A stretch of DNA of 64,000 nucleotides from Molanna angustata (GCA_963576475.1 OY754971.1:94501-158500); one strand, 5' to 3'. Positions 34,446 through 47,237 are shown, counted from the first letter of the stretch. Numbers and translations: made by a program. Notes: generated by a model from the letters alone, not told the origin.

Positions 34446-35129
34446 GCTAGTAATACAATTTTACTTAAAATTTCTCAACAGGTATCATGTAGAAAATACA
34501 TACTATAAGTTTTTGTGTATATGGAGTATTGTGAAAACTTTTGTCCTCTGGGAATCTTACATTTGTTTAAGAATCTAATATAAATGTACTTCATAAAAAT
34601 GCATTTAGAGATTTGTCAACATTTCAAGAAGAAAAAATGAACGCCTTATATGGTATGGAGAATTTAGTGTTGGCCACAACCTACTCGTTGAATATAATAT
34701 AGAGATAATTCCATGGAGTATGCTCGGTCGATAAAACGAAAAATACGTCATCATCTTCTTTATAATAATACTTATTATCAACATTTGGTTGGTGGTTTGG
34801 TTTGGTTACATGAGGAAAATTTCATCAATAATCTTGTAGCACTATCTACTTACACCTACTTACTTACCTCACTATGGACATTCTCAACTGACATTAATTA
34901 CCTATATCTAGATTTGGTTTTGGTTACAAGAGGAATATTTCAACACTATCAACCGTTTTCAAAAGAAATCTGAGGATTCATTTCCATACACATAACTATT
35001 AGATTTGTCTCCTTATACCTACTATAGGTACTCTCCCCTCCGCATATTTTTTTTTTTTTTTGTTTTATGTTTCAATATATATTTTATTTATATAAATTGG
35101 TACGTAGCATAAACACAAAACAGAAGAAA
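34446..35129. other. No gene seen
   Basis: AT-rich. Short open frames near 34713-34973 show no recognisable protein. A T-run lies at 35048-35061. Confidence 0.6.
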
Positions 35130-35830
35130 AATGGAACTGTGAAAGCTTCCCAAGGAATAAATGATAAAGATGGAAAATAATTATGGATGAAGACGGCGTG
35201 AAAGAACGATGGAAAGAATATTTCAAGAAGCTGAATGATAGCGAAGTAAGTGGGGACGTGAGTCAGAGAACATGGAAAGTAGGCGAAGGTGAAAAAGATG
35301 AAATAACGCAAGAAGAAATGTTTGAAGCAGTAAAACACGCAAAAGTGGAAAAAGCTGCCGGGTATGACAGTGTATCAACTGAACTTACTTATAAAATATG
35401 GCTGCGTGGTGTCTCTCTCTTTTCAAGAAATGTTGGGAAGCAGGACGCACTCCTGAAATACTGACTGATGAAATACAGTCGTGTTACATAAAGTTGCATA
35501 AAGGTAAAGGATCGAAGCTCGACTGCAAAAACTATAGAGCCAAAACTATTGTTTGCTAAGCTCAGTTTGTAGGATGTACATATGTGCTGCAAGAATCCTG
35601 GATCAATGAGTACGAAAGGTTACAGAGAGCAAGATATGGGGTGCCCAAGGAGCTTTTGTGGGCGGCAGAGGTTGTATAGACCATTTTTACGTATGTTCAC
35701 AGAAAAGGTTTTGGATAAAAATCAGAAACTTTTTTCGAGACCTAAAAAAGGCCTATGATAGAGTTGTTAGAGAAAAACTATGGAATATACTATCTATGTA
35801 CGGAGTGAAGAGTAAGCTGATATGTAGGTA
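35130..35830 (+). pseudogene. RTE-type LINE pseudogene, RT N-terminal part
   Basis: The plus strand reads VKERWKEYFKKLND, then ITQEEMFEAVKHAKVEKAAG, the standard linker and RT entry of RTE-clade LINEs. After frameshifts it reads GFVGGRGCIDHFYV and DLKKAYDRVVREKLWNIL. Several frame changes and stops are present. The copy continues at 36720-36912 and 38667-39115 but is interrupted by antisense RTE pieces and a DNA element. It would have encoded endonuclease and RT; only fragments survive. Confidence 0.85.
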
Positions 35831-35844
35831 CATACATACATAGA

Positions 35845-36200
35845 TACCATCAAGCCATGTCCCTCACGGGGTAGGCAGAGAGAACCGAATGTCACTTATT
35901 TCTATCTTGACTTACATTCATCGCCTCGTCGACATTCATACATCGTCTTATACATGTTCGTCTGTTGTTCACGCTTTAAATATTTCCGTCTTTCAAAATG
36001 CCGTTCACATGGACGTGCCATCCCATCCTTGGGCGGCCCCCGATCTCTCATTCCATTCCTGTCCGTAATGTATATTTTCTTCGTCAGGCTTTCCTCATTC
36101 ATTCTCGCCAAACCATCTCAATGTGTTCACTTTCATTCTATTATTGACTTATTTCTTTATCATACATTCTTTCCTTATGTTTACATTTCTTACCCTGTCA
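35845..36200 (-). pseudogene. RTE-type LINE 3' fragment, antisense (first)
   Basis: The minus strand encodes ARMNEESLTKKIYITDRNG and a degraded GPPKDG...RPCERHF stretch. It ends in the tail 'gttctctctgcctaccccg'. It matches the end of the 47.8-kb copy and lies inside the plus-strand RTE pseudogene. Confidence 0.8.
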
Positions 36201-36319
36201 TACATCGAATTAGTTCATCAAATACATACACAGATGTAATAACTATATTATCATAAAAAAAATGCATTTCAATACTATGGGTACCCAAATGAACAAGTAT
36301 TTTTTCGGGTATGTACCAT

Positions 36320-36719
36320 ACCATACCATACCAACACGCCATTTCCCTATTCGGGGTAGGCAGAGAGAACCGAACGCCAGACTCCTTTCTCTTGACATAC
36401 ATTCCTCGCTTTATTCACGTCCATACATCGTCTCATACACGCTCTTCTATTATTCTTACTTCTAACATCTCCATCTTTCAAAATCCCATTTATGTGATCG
36501 TGCCAACTCTTTTTATTGAGTATACCTACATAATATAAACACATATAGTAGGTACTTACAAAAATTTAAATTAATACAGTTATTGTGTACCGCGAGCTTT
36601 GCTTGCCTCGAAATAATTGGTTCAGCCATTACCGGTCTTAATGCACCATTCACTCTATTACCTGCCGTTACTCTCCTTTCAATATCTTTTTCCAATCTTC
36701 CATCACGCTGAAGCTGATA
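36320..36719 (-). pseudogene. RTE-type LINE 3' fragment, antisense (second)
   Basis: The minus strand reads QRDGRLEKDIERRVTAGNRV, VNGALRPVMAEPIISRQAKL, then after a deletion SWHDHINGILKDGDVRSKNN and CQEKGVWRSVLSAYPE. These are the C-terminal landmarks of this RTE family. The central RWFGH part is missing. Confidence 0.83.
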
Positions 36720-36912
36720 TGTCATTCATTATATGATAACAGCGAAGCATATGTTCGTGTCAATGACACTGCAGTAACAACATGGTTCTCTGTAAATAAT
36801 GGCGTTAGACAGGGGTGCGTGTTATCCACATGGCTCTTCATTCTGTGCATTGATTTCTGCATAAGAGCCCTTACGGATGAAAGTAATGGTCTGAAACTGA
36901 ATACTGTAACAG
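36720..36912 (+). pseudogene. RTE-type LINE pseudogene, RT middle part
   Basis: The plus strand reads YVRVNDTAVTTWFSVNNGVR, then QGCVLSTWLFILCIDFCIRA, the RT block before the YADD site. It is cut at 36912 by the DNA element. The YADD block itself is absent from the other side of the insertion. Confidence 0.85.
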
Positions 36913-37820
36913 CAGGCTAAGTCTGTAAGTAGATCTCGACCGATAAATGTCGAGATTTACTGTCAAAATATCGACTAGTCGATATTTTGACAGTTTTGGT
37001 AGTCACTAAGCAGCAGGCTAAGTCTGTAAGTAGATCTCGACCGATAAATGTCGAGATTAACTGTCAAAATATCGACTAGTCGATATTTTGACAGTTTTGG
37101 TAGTCACTAAGCAGCAGGCTAAGTCTGTAAGTAGATCTCGACCGATAAATGTCGAGATTAACTGTCAAAATATCGACTAGTCGATATTTTGACAGTTTTG
37201 GTAGTCACTAAGCAGCAGGCTAAGTCTGTAAGTAGATCTCGACCGATAAATGTCGAGATTTACTGTCAAAATATCGACTAGTCGATATTTTGACAGTTTT
37301 GGTAGTCACTAAGCAGCAGGCTAAGTCTGTAAGTAGATCTCGACCGATAAATGTCGAGATTAACTGTCAAAATATCGACTAGTCGATATTTTGACAGTTT
37401 TGGTAGTCACTAAGCAGCAAGCTAAGTCTGTAAGTAGATCTCGACCGATAAATGTCGAGATTTACTGTCAAAATATCGACTAGTCGATATTTTGACAGTT
37501 TTGGTAGTCACTAAGCAGCAGGCTAAGTCTGTAAGTAGATCTCGACCGATAAATGTCGAGATTAACTGTCAAAATATCGACTAGTCGATATTTTGACAGT
37601 TTTGGTAGTCACTAAGCAGCAGGCTAAGTCTGTAAGTAGATCTCGACCGATAAATGTCGAGATTTACTGTCAAAATATCGACTAGTCGATATTTTGACAG
37701 TTTTGGTAGTCACTAAGCAGCAGGCTAAGTCTGTAAGTAGATCTCGACCGATAAATGTCGAGATTTACTGTCAAAATATCGACTAGTCGATATTTTGACA
37801 GTTTTGGTAGTCACTAAGCA
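36911..37820. repeat. 101-bp tandem array with perfect palindromes, 9 copies
   Basis: Units start at 36911, 37012, 37113, 37214, 37315, 37416, 37517, 37618 and 37719. Each holds a perfect 36-bp palindrome (first copy 36959-36994, centre GACTAGTC; 38 bp in the 'ttaactg' variant units) and a smaller hairpin CTCGAC/GTCGAG. Copies differ mainly by a tttactg/ttaactg switch. Confidence 0.96.
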
Positions 37821-38663
37821 GATAACGCGTCGAATCGTTCTCGCCCACTTATTTGACGGCGAGATTGGGTCGACATCGAGGCGAGAGACAAGATCTAACG
37901 CCGCCATGTTGAATTAAATGTCATTTTTTACGCGAACAATGCCGAATTTCATATTTATTTTGAGAATAATTATATAAACGGGTTAAACGACGCCGTTTAA
38001 GAGATTCTTCAAACCCTTTAAATATTCCGCGTAATTCATTTATTGCTAATTACCGTGTAACAAAAGTTTTATATGGTTATACATTTATTGGAAATATGCG
38101 TCCGTACTTAGATTATAACATAATTCTATGCGTCCGTAAATGTTTTCCGAAAGTATAGATTTGAAATAATTTTTCATTTTGAGAAAGTATTCTTGTAAGC
38201 TATTTTATCACATATGTATTTTAACACTTAACAAAAGAAAATTCGGCGTAGTTTTTAGTAAAAAAATAACACGCTGCTGTCATCACACTTGATAAATTGA
38301 TCGAAATATTATTAAAAATAATTTTTAAAATTACTCTCAAAACATTCAATAAACACAAAAGAAGTTAATTTAATCGTATTATAACTTGCTTTCGTGCTTA
38401 AAAATATGACCATATTATATTTATTTAACAAATTTAAGTAAACAAATTTGACATTTATTCAAATCATGGGGAAAATATTGTGTATTGCCATAAATGATAA
38501 TTCAAAAAGGTACCGCAAGCCAGCCCAACGGCGACAAATACTAATAAGTGCATTTACGAACTCGACAGCGCTTAGTGACTACGAATTGTCGTCACGGGCG
38601 TAAACATGGCGAGAAGAGCGGCGATACGTTGTCGGATCTCGACTTTTTTACTGACTTGGCCTG
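36913..38663. mobile_element. Non-autonomous DNA transposon with amplified left terminal repeat (family Z)
   Basis: The left end CAGGCTAAGTCTGTAA and right end (reverse complement CAGGCCAAGTCAGTAA) are inverted. Similarity extends about 100 bp: both sides carry the 'gatc..gac' block and GTAGTCACTAAGC further in. CAG on both sides (36910-36912 and 38664-38666) is a possible 3-bp target duplication. The left terminal repeat is present nine times in tandem. The interior (37820-38560) is AT-rich and non-coding. It sits inside the RTE pseudogene. Superfamily not assigned. Confidence 0.72.
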
Positions 38664-38666
38664 CAG

Positions 38667-39115
38667 TATGTCAAATATGAGTAGAGAATGAATGGCTCGA
38701 GCAAGTCGACGAATATGTCTATCTGGGAAGTATGTTCCAACGGAATGGACGGCCTGATAAGGAGATTGAAAGAAGAGTTATGGCAGGAAAAAGAGTGAAT
38801 GGAGCACTTAGACCAGTAATGAATGATAGCAACATATCAAAAGATGCCAAAGTTGTCATTTGTAACAGAACGTTGTATGACAGAGTGCAAAATGAAGATA
38901 CAAGAAAAGAATGTAAGATCAAGAAAGATGTAATTAACAGAATGAGAGTTAACACATTGAGATGGTTTGGCCACTTGGGAAGAATGAATGGAGAACGCCT
39001 GACGAAGAAAATATACAAATCTGACAGGAACGGAATAAGAGGTCGGGGGTGAATGAAAAATGTGGCGTTCGGTTCTCTCTGCCTATCCTGCGAGGGACAT
39101 GGCGTGATGATATGT
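38667..39115 (+). pseudogene. RTE-type LINE pseudogene, C-terminal part
   Basis: The plus strand reads EQVDEYVYLGSMFQRNGRPD, KEIERRVMAGKRVNGALRPV, then after an internal deletion RMRVNTLRWFGHLGRMNGER and LTKKIYKSDRNG. It ends with the tail 'gttctctctgcctatcctg'. The segment between ISKDAK and the CKIKKD block is shortened relative to the 47.8-kb copy. Confidence 0.87.
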
Positions 39116-39119
39116 ATGT

Positions 39120-39420
39120 ATAAATATGATTGGTAGGAAGATGTTGCCATATGGCAATAAGCCCGGCATTGTGCACTTTTAATGTAATATGTGCAAAATG
39201 TTTAAAATAAATAAATATGTTTGGAAATTAAGTAACAAACTATTAAGAGTTCCCATAGATATTGTGTAGTGTATACTGCCATACAAATTGTATGAAACGA
39301 TGTCGTCAGTAAATTAAAATATTACAAAAATTATTAAAAAAAGTTTGAAATGTACTCCTAAAATGTATAGATTTTTATCTACGGGGACTTTCAATAGTTA
39401 GATACATCAATCTTCATATT
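39120..39420. repeat. LINE/SINE tail plus reverse family X fragment
   Basis: At 39128-39180 'ttgccatatggcaataagcc' is a repeat tail also seen after SINE family B (about 58310 and 60470). From about 39218 a reverse fragment of family X follows. Confidence 0.65.
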
Positions 39421-40031
39421 ATACTTACATACAAACCATCAAACTATATATTAATGAAATATATGTAATCCCAAAATATTTATTTACTTGTCATTCAATT
39501 ATGAATGACGATGCAATATTAATTTTGACAAACAAAATAGAATAAGTATAAATAAAATAAGTAAATCCAAAAGACAAGGGATTAGAATTTAATGTACTGC
39601 TGGTGAAGAGTAAAGTCTTCCACCACAACTTAGGTACTTAGTATTGTTTGTCTGTCTGTCTATAAGATCCGATCCGATCATCGAGTTGACCATTGTTTGC
39701 TTGTTGTAAACAGGTTTGTATAATATTTATCTACTTATTTACAAGGACAACATGTCGTGTCCATTGCACTGTCTTTAAACATTTAGCAAAATATTGTGTG
39801 TTCCGTGGGAGAAAATAAAACTAGCCATCTGAATATAATATGTACTAAACTACCTACCTATCTAGTGAACTATAATGTATGGTGCTTACCTCACAAGATA
39901 TAACTGAGAGTGAAAGAAAACTAGCCATGTGAATATAATATGTACCTAACTAGTGAACTATAATGTATGGTGCCTACCTAACAAGATATTATATCTGAGA
40001 GAGGGAAAGACCTTCTGTACGTAGATACCTA
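39421..40031. other. No gene; local duplication
   Basis: AT-rich. 'gaactataatgtatggtgc' occurs at about 39868 and 39955, marking a short tandem duplication of about 90 bp. Confidence 0.6.
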
Positions 40032-41935
40032 AAGCAGAATACTTTAACGCTTCATTTATCCAACTGTCGATTTGTTGGAGAGAATTTATTTCTCTTAACA
40101 TATCGACAAAGCAACAAGCCAGGATACGCGAGATTTGTATGGCCAGTTCTATATTTTTCATGGTTTTTGGTTTTTTCAACATTGATGTCAATAAACACCA
40201 ACTTAGAGGCTTATTTATTTATATTTTTCTGTACATAATATAAACAAATATATTGTATACTGGCGGGCTTATTGCCATTAGGCAATTTCTTCCAACCAAC
40301 CAGAAAACAAAGTACGATAGTATTTTGTATGTACAGCAACAAAAGAATGAAAGCAAAAAAAAAACAAAGAATGTATATATTATATTATTACAATAATGGG
40401 TATGATAACAATCAAAACAAAAAATGGAAATAGTTTAAATAGCAAAAAGAGAGGATAAGGTAAGGACAAGGAGAGGATAAGGTAAGGACAAGGAGAGGAA
40501 ATCTGTATAATTCTGTATTAGGGATGGATAGTTTTGCACAATCAGCAGATCGGAGTGGAAGTCCATGATTAGAGAGAATATTGGAATAGAGGCTTCGCAG
40601 CATATATTCCATACATGGAATATATAATATATTCAATACTAAGAATTAGGAGAATAACATTTAGTGTGTCTGTTTGTGTGTCCGCCTTATAGTTTTGGAT
40701 CCGCTTGATTCACAGAGACTAAAATTTCAGAAACAATAGAAAATTTTAAGCCTAAATAACTTTTATACTCAGAATTCCAATTTTTATTTTCAGTCAGAGG
40801 TTGTCAACTTTTGAATATTTGATATAATTTTCCATATATCTCAAAAACCATAAAAGCAAGAAGGCTGAAAATTAGTATAAATATAGACAAATACAAAATC
40901 TCAAATTTGTTTATTTTAAAAAGTCCAGAGTTTCTCATTTTTTGTGATCATTTCATATTATAGTTAACTGCTTATTTTTCCATTTTTTTAATTTAAAATA
41001 CACCAAAACACCCCAACTAAATAATTTAATAAAAAATATGTACATTATAGTACCTAGTACTACTCAAACTTTTTTCAACATTTTTCCAACTATCGATTTG
41101 TTTAAGAGAATTTATTACTAAATTAACATATCGATAAAGTATCAAGCCAATATACGCGAGATTTGTACATATGCAGGGTCTATATTTTTCACGGATTTTC
41201 CACCTTTGAAGTCAAAAAACACCAACTTAGAGACTTCGCAGAATGTAATGTTCCATATATTATATGGATTTACTCAAAATTTGGAGTAAAACATAGTGTG
41301 TCTATCTGTGTGTGTGTGTGTGTTCGTCCCCTCCTTATAACTTTTGATCCGCTCAATGCACAGAGCCTAAATTTGCAGACAATATAGAAAGTTATAGGCC
41401 TACAAAAATTTAATATTCAGAATTTTGATTATTGTTTAAATCAGGAGTTACCAAGTTTTGAATTTTTACTTCATTTTTCCATATATCTCAAAAACCATAA
41501 AAGCTATAACGCTGAAATTTTGTATAAATATGGACAAATATAAAACATAAAATTGGTTTAAAATTTCAAAAGTTCCAGTTTCTTAAACATTTTTTTCTCA
41601 AGAAAAACATTTGTTTATAATAAATTAATGTATGTTTAACTGCCTATATTTCTAAAATATCGAAATAAGCCGAAACACCCCAGCTAGATAATTTAATTTT
41701 CTATAAAAAATACGAACATTCTAGATAATAATTGTAGGAGAAGATTTATGTAGTGACGACATCGCTTCATACAATTTTTTGTCTGGCAGTCGCCTATACA
41801 CAATATCTATGAAGTCTCAATAATTTGATACTTAATCTGCAAACATACATTACATACCATCATGCTGTTTTCATATTCTGGGTAGGAAAAAAGGACTGAC
41901 CTCCATACTATCCTATTGCAACTAGTTCAAAAATC
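40032..41935 (+). repeat. Cluster of family X fragments
   Basis: At least two overlapping copies in the same direction. One runs about 40032-41050; it is interrupted at 40210-40590 by a reversed LINE/SINE tail and other sequence. The second runs about 41080-41935. Repeated blocks are 'caccaacttagag', 'cttataacttttgatccgct' and 'gacgacatcgcttcatacaa'. Confidence 0.72.
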
Positions 41936-43229
41936 AACTGTCTCAGTTTCTCATAATACATATTATATAGGTACTTATATATCATTTATCACTCGTACGC
42001 ACATATTTCACAGGTGTATATTTTAATTTATTCGGCCATTTCCAAGATAATAATGGATAAAATGAAATTTGTGACAAAGAAAATTGACGAATATATATCT
42101 CAGAAGCATAAACTAGCGCAGGGCCTCAACTACTCATGTACATATTTCTACTTACTTATGTAGATACCTACCTAAATATAATTCAAGCTGAACAATATGC
42201 GTGAAATCAATGCACATTCGACTGGAAATTTTTGTGGCAGTTGCATAATATAAAGTCTACCATAATATCGGGGGGGCGGGGGTGAAGGGTGATATCGCTT
42301 TTGTGTGTGTGTGAGAAATTAATAGCAAATTAATCAAGGATCATGATCATGTAATGATTTTCTTTGAAACTGAAAAAAACCGATTCGTGACTTTATCTGC
42401 ATCTGCATATAATTATTGTTTATTTTATTATTTTATCTGCATATAATTATTGTTATTGTTTATCTGCATATAATAGAGTATTGTTTTTTTCTATTTCTTT
42501 TTATCGCCTTTTTGTTGTCAACTTTTATTTTTGGTTCTGCATATAGTTATTGTTTTTTTATTATTATTAATATTTTTGTTATATTGTGTACTTAACTGCT
42601 TTGTTTTTTGTGTATTTGTAAAAGGCTTCTGGCCGTAGATACAAATAAATAAATATTTATTTATTATTATTTGCTTGGTTGGTATATGTGCAAACCGCTC
42701 CCCTCCATAGCGAAAAGGCCTAAGAAGTTTGACGGAAACTATAATAGGTACCTACTTAGGTATTACCTATAGTTTCCAGTAAATAAATTAATAAGAATTT
42801 TTGCCACAAAGAGGACAGTTCGCACATATACCAAACAAGCAAATAAACACATTTGTGCCCTGTGCAGCCCACGTAATTTCTGGAGGTAGGTATGTACCTA
42901 TGTATAGGTATCGTTATATTATCATTTTGCATACCAGATAGGTAGGTAACCTAGCTATATTACAGAACTACTGTTATATTGGTTATATGTACATTTTTGT
43001 ACCAAATAATGATGACAATTATTTTTCACGAAATTGAACACCACTATAAAAAATTGCCGTAGAATTCACAAAAAACAGAGCCATAAAGTTTGTCTAATAA
43101 TCCCGATATAATCTTTGTCAATACGAAGTAATACTACCTATTGTACATACATACATACATAGAGAGATATCAGACTTGGTTGGTTGGTAATGTTGGTATT
43201 ATAAGGAAAGGAATAGACAGACATGGCAC
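41936..43229. other. No gene seen
   Basis: AT-rich, with T-rich simple sequence at 42400-42670 and a short G-run at 42270-42290. No coding or RNA gene could be supported. Confidence 0.6.
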
Positions 43230-43480
43230 GATGTGGTGTGCAGGTATGCAGATGGATGGCGGCGGTGACGTCACGCCAGGGAGAGGCGGGGTGGGGCGGG
43301 GGGTACCCTCGCACACCTGGCTGCCGCGCCGGCTGCCCCGGGGCGAGGAGGGAGGGAGGGGAGAGTGCCAAGGTGGGGGGGGGGGACTGACTGTCGAAGA
43401 ACGTTATTTTTTCCCACAGAACATCGCTCGGTCGGGTGACCACGCTTCCCGCGGAAGTAAATTGATAAAACAATGTGACG
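43230..43480. promoter_or_regulatory. GC/CpG-rich island, candidate promoter or non-coding exon
   Basis: About 250 bp of strongly GC-rich sequence in AT-rich surroundings. It contains a perfect CRE-like TGACGTCA (43266-43273), a GC box-like GGGGCGGGG near 43290, and many CpGs. Short open frames on both strands look like GC-rich noise. It could be an upstream numb promoter or 5' exon, or the promoter of an unrelated transcript. No direct evidence separates these. Confidence 0.4.
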
Positions 43481-43944
43481 ATCGTGAAAATAAAGTTCTT
43501 TACAGCAGCTCATCAAAAGATAATATTATTATGACATGATGAAAATTGACCAATCCATTAATACTATTTACCGCGTGAAGTGAACTGACGTTATTATCTA
43601 CCTACTGTTTATACAACTAAGTATCTGAGTATGTACCTTCATTTAAATAAGATTTGAGAGTAAATATTACACAATTTAGTATATTTAGTTTTCCCCGTTA
43701 AAGCTCGGGATGATATGCATATCCATACAATAAATGTATAAATATTATTACTAATACTTAAGTAGATTTAAAGAAAATAATTTATAAGGAATAAGACTTA
43801 ACATACGAGTTGATTGAAATGTTATTCAATATATACCTATTATACAAATTTACATTGACAAAACTGTTTGATGTTCATATACCTACCTAAGTATAATTTA
43901 TACAAATATATATTCATTCAGGAGTTATATTTATAATAATAGGT
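43481..43944. other. No gene seen
   Basis: AT-rich spacer between the GC island and the family X copy. Confidence 0.6.
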
Positions 43945-45056
43945 ACTAGCTGACCCGGCTAACTTCGTACCGCCTCAGTCAATGGATGTCGTGTTAACTT
44001 TTAACGAAACCTTATTTTGATTTTATCAACGTAATAAAATTAGTAAGTACAAAAATAATATTAAGTTCAATAGTTTATTAAGATATTATAATAATCCAAC
44101 CGTCGATTCGTTGAAGAGAATGAAATTCTATTGATGGAAGAGGCAGTTTAAATCCAAGATGCGTGTACGAAGGAACATTTTGTATGGCGTAGTGGACTTT
44201 TTGCATGCATAAAACACCAACTTAGAGGCTTCGCAGCATACATGTTCGGATGCATGGATTTACTCAGAATTCGGAGTAAAACATTTTATGAGAGTTTTGT
44301 GTGTGTGTGTGTGTGTCTGTCCGTCCCTCCCTTATAACTTTTGAACCGCTCAATTTACAGAGCCCAAAATTTCAGAAAATATAGGCCTACAAAACTTTTA
44401 TACTCAGAATTGTGAATTTTTTCTTTCAGTCAGGGGTTATCAACTATTGAATTTTTGGTTTATTTTACCATTTATCTCAGAAACCATAAAAGCTAGAACG
44501 CTGAAAATTGGTATAAACGTAGACAAATACAAAATCGCAAATTGGTTTTTTCAAAAAAAATTACAGGGTTTCTCAAACATTTTTTATTAAGAAAAATATT
44601 TTTTTATGATAAATTTATGAGCTTAACTGCCTATATTTCCATTTTTTTTAAATATCGAAAAAAGCCGAAACACCCCAACTAGATAATTTAATTTTCTATA
44701 GAAAATATGAATATTGTAGAAGTACATCTCTAATTTTTTTTAACAATTTAAAATTGAATTTAGTGACGACATCGCTTCATACAATCTGTATGGCAGTCGC
44801 CTATACACAATATGTAAGAAGACTTAATAGTTTGATACTTAATCTCCAAACATACATACAGAATCATCATGCTGTTTTCATATTTCGGGTAGGAAAAGAG
44901 GACTGACCTCCATACTGTCCTATATTGACATACAAACCAACATGTGTTAAAATTTTCCATAATTTGGATTTATGGGTTTATAGTTTGATTCTTATTCTTC
45001 AACTATACATAATATCGCTATCGACAGTTGGATCTCATGTGTTACATGCAACTAGT
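43945..45056 (+). mobile_element. Interspersed family X, longest copy
   Basis: Begins ACTAGCTGACCCGGCTAAC and ends CATGCAACTAGT, about 1.1 kb, non-coding. A GT microsatellite sits at about 44300-44316. The 3' end has a CATGT/ACATG hairpin shortly before CTAG with T following, compatible with a Helitron-type terminus. The 5' end lacks an obvious TC start, so the class is provisional. Confidence 0.7.
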
Positions 45057-47237
45057 AATAATATAAAAATGCAAAAATCAGTAATAATGAATCTATTTAT
45101 CCGTATCTGACAGCTCAAGAACCAACCCCAAGCATGATGTCAAAATTTTCTTAAATCCATGTTTTGTATTTAAATTTTTCTTCGTAAAATAAATTACATT
45201 TTATTAAAATAAATATGCTCATTAAATCAATATTATTAGGTACCTACCTCGAGTTTCTATTCTAAATTTATCAATAATTTGTTAAGTAGGTAGTCGACCT
45301 ACCCTAAAGTTTTACATTCGATTTTTGATTAATTTATTTAGATTTAGGTAATAGGTACCAGGCGTATAGTTTATTTACATGTTTTTATAGTTATTATGTT
45401 ATCCGGGACGGAGACTTTTCCAACAAATTAATAAGAGATCATTACAATATTGGTCCAGTCATTCTTGAGTTATAAATAGTCTAACTAACCCGACATTGTT
45501 TTATTTATATACATTATAGATATACTTATGTACCTATATGATAATCTATTTACTATCGACAACTTTATGGATATTTAAATAAGTCATTTGTATTTTTGAT
45601 CTCATTCAAATGTTATAATTTTTATCAATTAAAATAAGTATTATGTGACTTCGTGTTTCACACAAAAAACCTACAATGGACGTATAATTTTTTTATTCAC
45701 TAAATATTTACGTAGAATTCCGACACCGCACCGTATTCGCATATTTGGCAACCACCTCCACCATCATACGGTCAACCCTCATTTCTATTAGATCCATATA
45801 TTATCTCAAATATTTATTCTACTTTTATGCGTCTGCTTTGCCAAGATATCAATCAAATAACTATAACAAAATAACACGAAACTGTACCATAAATAGGGGT
45901 TTGAAACAGGAATTGAATTATTGAAAGAAAATCATATTATCACATTTTCTATGACAAACATCAAATGACAATTTATTCATATCACGATGACTAGACTGAC
46001 TAGTGTGTTGAATTCATCACTACAACACACATTGGTAGCTTTCAATACACCAAGAACGTAAATAATATTTATCTATAAAACTGAACACATATTTTATGCC
46101 AAATTTGTATTACGCAGATGTAAATTTACATTCGACTATTATGCATAAGTTTTACGAACGGTAAAAACGTTTTCTCAGACATAAAAATCTATATTTAATC
46201 CAAATAACACTACACCCAAATAAATATCATCAGAAAGTTTAACATACCGGTCGCAATATTCCGCAACATACTGTACATACATACATATTAATAAGTACCA
46301 CACTAATCCCATATTATTTAATACGTTTCAAAGAAAGATCTGAAGAGTTCAATAGAGGCAAATGATATAAGAAGTTGCATATTTATTATAATGACTATGT
46401 ACTATTGTATTCTAATGTTGACCTCACAGTACGGTCACCCCACAAAGGACCAACGGTCCATCACTGAGAACACCACTAAACTTGTATTATACACACCACA
46501 ATATATAGGTAGGTACCTATTTATTACATAAATATTATTCACAATCACTTCACTAAATGACACTTTCTATTTAAAATTCATTAATACGAGAATAAATAAA
46601 CAACGCGATTAGTAAACACACAAACGGCAGCAGAACAGAATGTGACGTGACCGCATATATATATACAAGTACAACAGACAACCGCTGGGACTGAACTGGG
46701 GACTTCACTATCGTATCGGTGGACTAGAGATGCCGTCCCTACATACCTCATACCTCCACCACCACCCTGCACAGTATCGTGTCGTGGTGCAACATTCGCA
46801 CATTCCACACACACACTACTATGTACATACTTAGTATATTGTAGACTGAGTATTTCATCATTTTAATATTGATATTGGGTCAGTAGGTATTTACTATAAA
46901 AAATATTAGAGTAAAACACCCCCTCAAAACAAGGAAATGCACTAAATGTAAATTATTTGGTAAAATTAAATATAGGTAAGTAGGTAAAATTTGCGCTCTG
47001 CGCAACCGGAAGCTCGTTTGAGTTGTTGGGCGAATATTATACCTACTTTTCACACATCCAGACTAATAAATAAATGAACTTTGTAAAGAATAAATTAATT
47101 AATAATAATAATATATTTTTATTTCAGTCTGTGAGCAGGGGGGTGCAATGCTACACAAACCATATTTTTATATACAAAATATACATTAAATGATACAGAA
47201 AGAGAAAAATACTCACTAAGGATATTCCTTATTTCTA
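45057..47237. other. No gene seen
   Basis: Mostly AT-rich. A slightly GC-richer part at about 46600-46815 (ending in CA-rich sequence) has short open frames without recognisable protein. No SINE or LINE identified here. Confidence 0.55.

Noticed and set aside
43138..43539. Protein-coding frames on both strands of the GC-rich island
   Set aside because: Long frames arise from GC-rich composition; the proline/glycine-rich translations show no domain.
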